Part shown: positions 7,429-9,323 of the stretch, in pieces
Position numbering within the stretch: position 1 is the first letter of the stretch
Layout: each line of letters opens with the position of its first letter
Source of the DNA: an uncultured Collinsella sp.
GTDB taxonomy: Bacteria; Actinomycetota; Coriobacteriia; Coriobacteriales; Coriobacteriaceae
Assembly (NCBI GenBank): GCA_958453575.1
Contig: CAUDYH010000029.1
Coordinates: 1 to 9,323 of the forward strand
Reading direction: 5' to 3'
DNA length: 9,323 nucleotides
Made by a program: the position numbers and the translations under genes
The notes under the pieces: model-generated
What the model was told of the DNA's origin: nothing
What the model saw: only the letters and a program-made list of their open reading frames with translations
The model's database searches: none

Positions 7429-7866
7429 ATGAAAGCACTCGTCATCAACGGCCCCAATCTCAACATGCTCGGCATTCGCGAGCCGGGCATCTATGGCAGC
7501 GACAACTACGACCGCTTAGTGCAGATTTGCCAGGAAGCGGGCGCTGCACAGGGCTTCGACGACGTCGAGGTCTTCCAGTCCAACCACGAGGGCAGCATCG
7601 TCGACAAGATCCAGGAGGCCTACGGCAAGGTCGACGGCATCGTCATCAACCCGGCGGCATACACGCATACGAGCGTGGCAATCCTCGACGCCCTCAAGGC
7701 CGTCGCCATCCCTGCCGTCGAGGTCCACATCAGTGCCGTCGAGACCCGCGAGGACTTCCGCCAGGTGAGCTATGCACGCCTGGCCTGCTTCGCCACCATC
7801 ACCGGTGAGGGCCTCCAGGGGTATGCGCACGCTCTGGAGCTGCTGAGGGAGTATCTCGAAAAGTAG
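7429..7866 (+). CDS. aroQ: 3-dehydroquinate dehydratase, type II
   Basis: A 145-residue enzyme for shikimate step 3 (3-dehydroquinate to 3-dehydroshikimate); type II enzymes form dodecamers in the cytoplasm. The class II signature INGPNLNMLGIREPGIYG spans residues 6-23 and includes the expected active-site Arg17 and Tyr22. QSNHEG is at 50-55, NPAAYTHTS with Asn75 and His80 at 75-82 region, and the catalytic His100 in VEVHIS is followed by Arg107 and Arg111. The segment after His100 reads ISAVETRE where the family usually has a Ser-Asn pair and HARE; the Asn is Ala here. Length is normal. It is the last gene of the operon: an 85-nt gap with a hairpin separates it from aroEK, and a strong terminator follows 50 nt after its stop. 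No promoter is evident in the gap, so readthrough from upstream is presumed. Confidence 0.94.
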   Translation: MKALVINGPNLNMLGIREPGIYGSDNYDRLVQICQEAGAAQGFDDVEVFQSNHEGSIVDKIQEAYGKVDGIVINPAAYTHTSVAILDALKAVAIPAVEVHISAVETREDFRQVSYARLACFATITGEGLQGYAHALELLREYLEK

Positions 7867-7915
7867 CCTCGCGGATCAATTCATTAACACCGATTCACAC
7901 GAACAAAACTCCGGC

Positions 7916-7950
7916 GCCGGCAGCAGCGACCTCGCTGCTGCCGGCATTTT
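7916..7950 (+). terminator. Rho-independent terminator of the aromatic operon
   Basis: GCCGGCAGCAGCGA (7916-7929) is perfectly complementary to TCGCTGCTGCCGGC (7932-7945), giving a very GC-rich stem with a small loop, followed by ATTTTATTA. It sits 50 nt after the aroQ stop and is the obvious end of the aro transcript. Confidence 0.9.
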
Positions 7951-7966
7951 ATTACTGGCATATAAT
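7938..7966 (+). promoter_or_regulatory. Candidate sigma70-type promoter for the DUF4869-like/ATPase pair
   Basis: A consensus -10 box TATAAT is at 7961-7966. The best-spaced -35 candidate is CTGCCG at 7938-7943 (17-bp spacing), which matches TTGACA poorly and lies within the right arm of the upstream terminator. Transcription would begin near 7973, giving a leader of about 25 nt before the ATG at 7998. The -10 is convincing; the -35 is weak, so an activator may be needed. Confidence 0.5.
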
Positions 7967-7997
7967 CGTTGCAGTCACACAACGTCTGGAGACGCGC

Positions 7998-8447
7998 ATG
8001 TTAAGCATCCATCTGGGAGATTATCCCGGTTCCATCTACGATACCGAAACCTATTTTAGGAACTCATACTTGGACTCATGGTTCGAAGACCCTATGGCCG
8101 CACAAATCATTAAAAGCGTGGACGGATCAGAGCTCATCGGTCCCCACAACATCGTAAGCAAACAACTAGGCTCAATCACTCCACTCGAACTGTCCGGCGG
8201 CGTCAAGACGCTGCTGTTAGTACGCAATCTCCCAAATATGGTGTTCAACGCATCTACCTGCGGAGACAACTGTGCCCGCTGGCTACTCAAAATCGGCAAA
8301 GAGCAGGATGTGCTGGTGACCCTTTACCACATCATGAAGTTCCCCTGGAAGAACTTTGAAATCCGCATTGAAAACGATGACCGCATCGTCAGAAACATGC
8401 AGGAGTTTGTCGGCGCCACGAATGACTTTTTGGATGTTGATGAGTAA
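7998..8447 (+). CDS. DUF4869-like protein of unknown function
   Basis: A 149-residue soluble-looking protein with no signal peptide or membrane segment. I recognise it from memory as resembling the DUF4869 family, mostly from gut Firmicutes and Coriobacteriia, for which I know no established function. Visible landmarks are MLSIHLGDYPGSIYDT at the N-terminus, WFEDP (28-32), GPHNIVS (48-54), a glycine motif LSGGVKTLLLV (65-75), NASTCGDNCARWLL (84-97) with Cys88 and Cys92 three residues apart, and an acidic C-terminus. The CxxxC pair could be structural or bind metal, but there is no second pair. GGAG at 7988-7991 lies six bases before the ATG. The stop TAA shares its last A with the ATG of the next gene, so the two are almost certainly translationally coupled and probably function together. 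Base composition is less GC-rich than the aro operon. Confidence 0.75.
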   Translation: MLSIHLGDYPGSIYDTETYFRNSYLDSWFEDPMAAQIIKSVDGSELIGPHNIVSKQLGSITPLELSGGVKTLLLVRNLPNMVFNASTCGDNCARWLLKIGKEQDVLVTLYHIMKFPWKNFEIRIENDDRIVRNMQEFVGATNDFLDVDE

Positions 8448-9323
8448 TGAAGGGAACGCATACCGTTGTCGTAGAGCGTGCAAAGGTCAAATACACACTC
8501 ACCTTTAAACGCAACATTTCCTTCATTCGCGGTAACAGCGGCACGGGCAAAACGACGCTCATCTCGATGATTCGCGACTACAACGACCGAGGACCGGAAA
8601 GCGGCGTTACACTCAGCTGCGACGCGCCATGCGAAACGCTTTCCGGCAGACGCTGGGAGCGCGAGCTGTCGATCATCGAAGATTCGATCGTCTTTCTAGA
8701 TGAGGGCAACGAGTTTATCTACTCAAAGGACTTCGCCAAAGCCATCAACGGATCGTCCAACTATTTTGTTCTGATATCTCGTCGCGACGCCAACGAACTC
8801 CCCTACAGCGTCGACGAGATCCTAAAGCTAGTCAACACCACAAGCAAGACAATTAATGGCCGCAAGAGCGACAGACGCTTCTACTCGGTGACTAAACCGC
8901 TATATGACCACACGGCAAGCATGCTGTATCAGGACCTTAACGTAGGGTTCGACAATCCTGACGCCGTAATTGTCGAGGATAGCAAGTCTGGCTATCAATT
9001 CTATAGCACCCTTTGCAACCGACTGGGAATCCCCTGCTATACCGCCACCGGCGTAGCGAACCTAAAACGAACGATTCACGAATGTCCCGAGCAAAACATC
9101 CTTGCCATAGGAGACGGCGCAGCGTTTGGTCCCTACATCGAAAAGGTGCTCGGACAGCGCGTTTACAAGAACGTTCGCTTGTTCCTCCCTGAATCATTTG
9201 AGTGGACGCTTTTGCGATCTGGCCTCATCCCCAACAACGACATTCCAAAAATCCTCAAGGACCCTTCGAGCTATATCGAAAGCCGCGACTACCTGAGCTG
9301 GGAGCGGTTCTTCACCGACGTAT
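8447..9323 (+). CDS. P-loop ATPase with TOPRIM-like C-terminal region (3' end outside window)
   Basis: The frame opens at ATG 8447, overlapping the previous stop (TAATG), and stays open for 292 codons to the window edge, so the gene is truncated here. The N-terminal half is a compact nucleotide-binding domain: Walker A GNSGTGKTT at residues 29-37, Walker B IVFLDE at 81-86 with the catalytic-type Glu86, and a following strand FVLISRRD at 107-114. Only about 50 residues separate Walker A and B, and no ABC signature motif is seen in this chain. From about residue 172 the pattern changes to AVIVEDSKSGYQFYSTL, then NLKRTI, then ILAIGDGAAFG (218-228), which resembles a TOPRIM fold: Glu177 in strand 1 and Asp223 in the later DxD position, with the second Asp replaced by Ala225. 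ATPase plus TOPRIM recalls OLD-family nucleases, but the ATPase half is much smaller. Codons such as CTA and ATA, rare in the aro genes, occur here. Function is unknown; a DNA- or RNA-acting defence role is only a hypothesis. Confidence 0.8.
   Translation, partial: MKGTHTVVVERAKVKYTLTFKRNISFIRGNSGTGKTTLISMIRDYNDRGPESGVTLSCDAPCETLSGRRWERELSIIEDSIVFLDEGNEFIYSKDFAKAINGSSNYFVLISRRDANELPYSVDEILKLVNTTSKTINGRKSDRRFYSVTKPLYDHTASMLYQDLNVGFDNPDAVIVEDSKSGYQFYSTLCNRLGIPCYTATGVANLKRTIHECPEQNILAIGDGAAFGPYIEKVLGQRVYKNVRLFLPESFEWTLLRSGLIPNNDIPKILKDPSSYIESRDYLSWERFFTDV

Noticed and set aside
8051..8299. 82-codon minus-strand open frame opposite the DUF4869-like gene, considered as an antitoxin
   Set aside because: No ribosome binding site or promoter was apparent and the plus-strand protein resembles a known family over its full length.
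8937..9197. 86-codon minus-strand open frame opposite the ATPase gene
   Set aside because: The plus-strand frame is continuous across it with TOPRIM-like patterning and Walker motifs upstream; the minus-strand product has no recognisable features.
1..9323. tRNA or rRNA genes, CRISPR repeats, insertion sequences, attachment sites
   Set aside because: None seen on reading: no tRNA-like cloverleaf, no spaced repeats, no transposase or integrase motifs. Coding density leaves little room for them, and no gene-free stretch exceeds 300 bases.

Overview
The window looks like a chromosome segment of a high-GC anaerobic actinobacterium of the class Coriobacteriia, most likely Collinsella or a close relative. 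This is an inference from three things: G/C-rich third codon positions in nearly every aro gene, gut-Clostridia/Coriobacteriia-type variants of several enzymes (EPSP synthase, chorismate synthase), and a downstream gene pair of a kind I associate with gut Firmicutes and Coriobacteriia. No rRNA or other taxonomic marker is present.

Positions 1-7866 hold one tightly packed plus-strand operon for aromatic amino acid synthesis. In order it carries: the 3' part of a DAHP synthase gene (step 1), tyrA (prephenate dehydrogenase), aroB (step 2), aroA (step 6), aroC (step 7), pheA (chorismate mutase-prephenate dehydratase with an ACT domain), an aroE-aroK fusion (steps 4 and 5 on one polypeptide), and aroQ (type II dehydroquinase, step 3). 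Together they encode every step from PEP + erythrose-4-phosphate to chorismate, then on to phenylpyruvate and 4-hydroxyphenylpyruvate. Only the final transaminase and the tryptophan branch are missing here. Most junctions are overlaps or gaps of 0-43 nt. The exception is an 85-nt gap before aroQ that holds a 12-bp perfect hairpin followed by five T residues. The operon ends in a strong GC-rich intrinsic terminator at 7916-7950.

Positions 7951-9323 are a different kind of DNA: lower GC by eye, less biased codons, a consensus TATAAT box of its own, and a two-gene unit joined by a TAATG stop/start overlap. The first gene encodes a 149-residue protein that I recognise, from memory, as DUF4869-like. 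The second, cut by the window end and at least 292 codons long, encodes a compact P-loop ATPase (Walker A and B clear) followed by a region resembling a TOPRIM fold. Its function is unknown to me. The architecture recalls, but is not, an OLD-type ATPase-TOPRIM nuclease. This pair is the most promising candidate in the window for an undescribed system.
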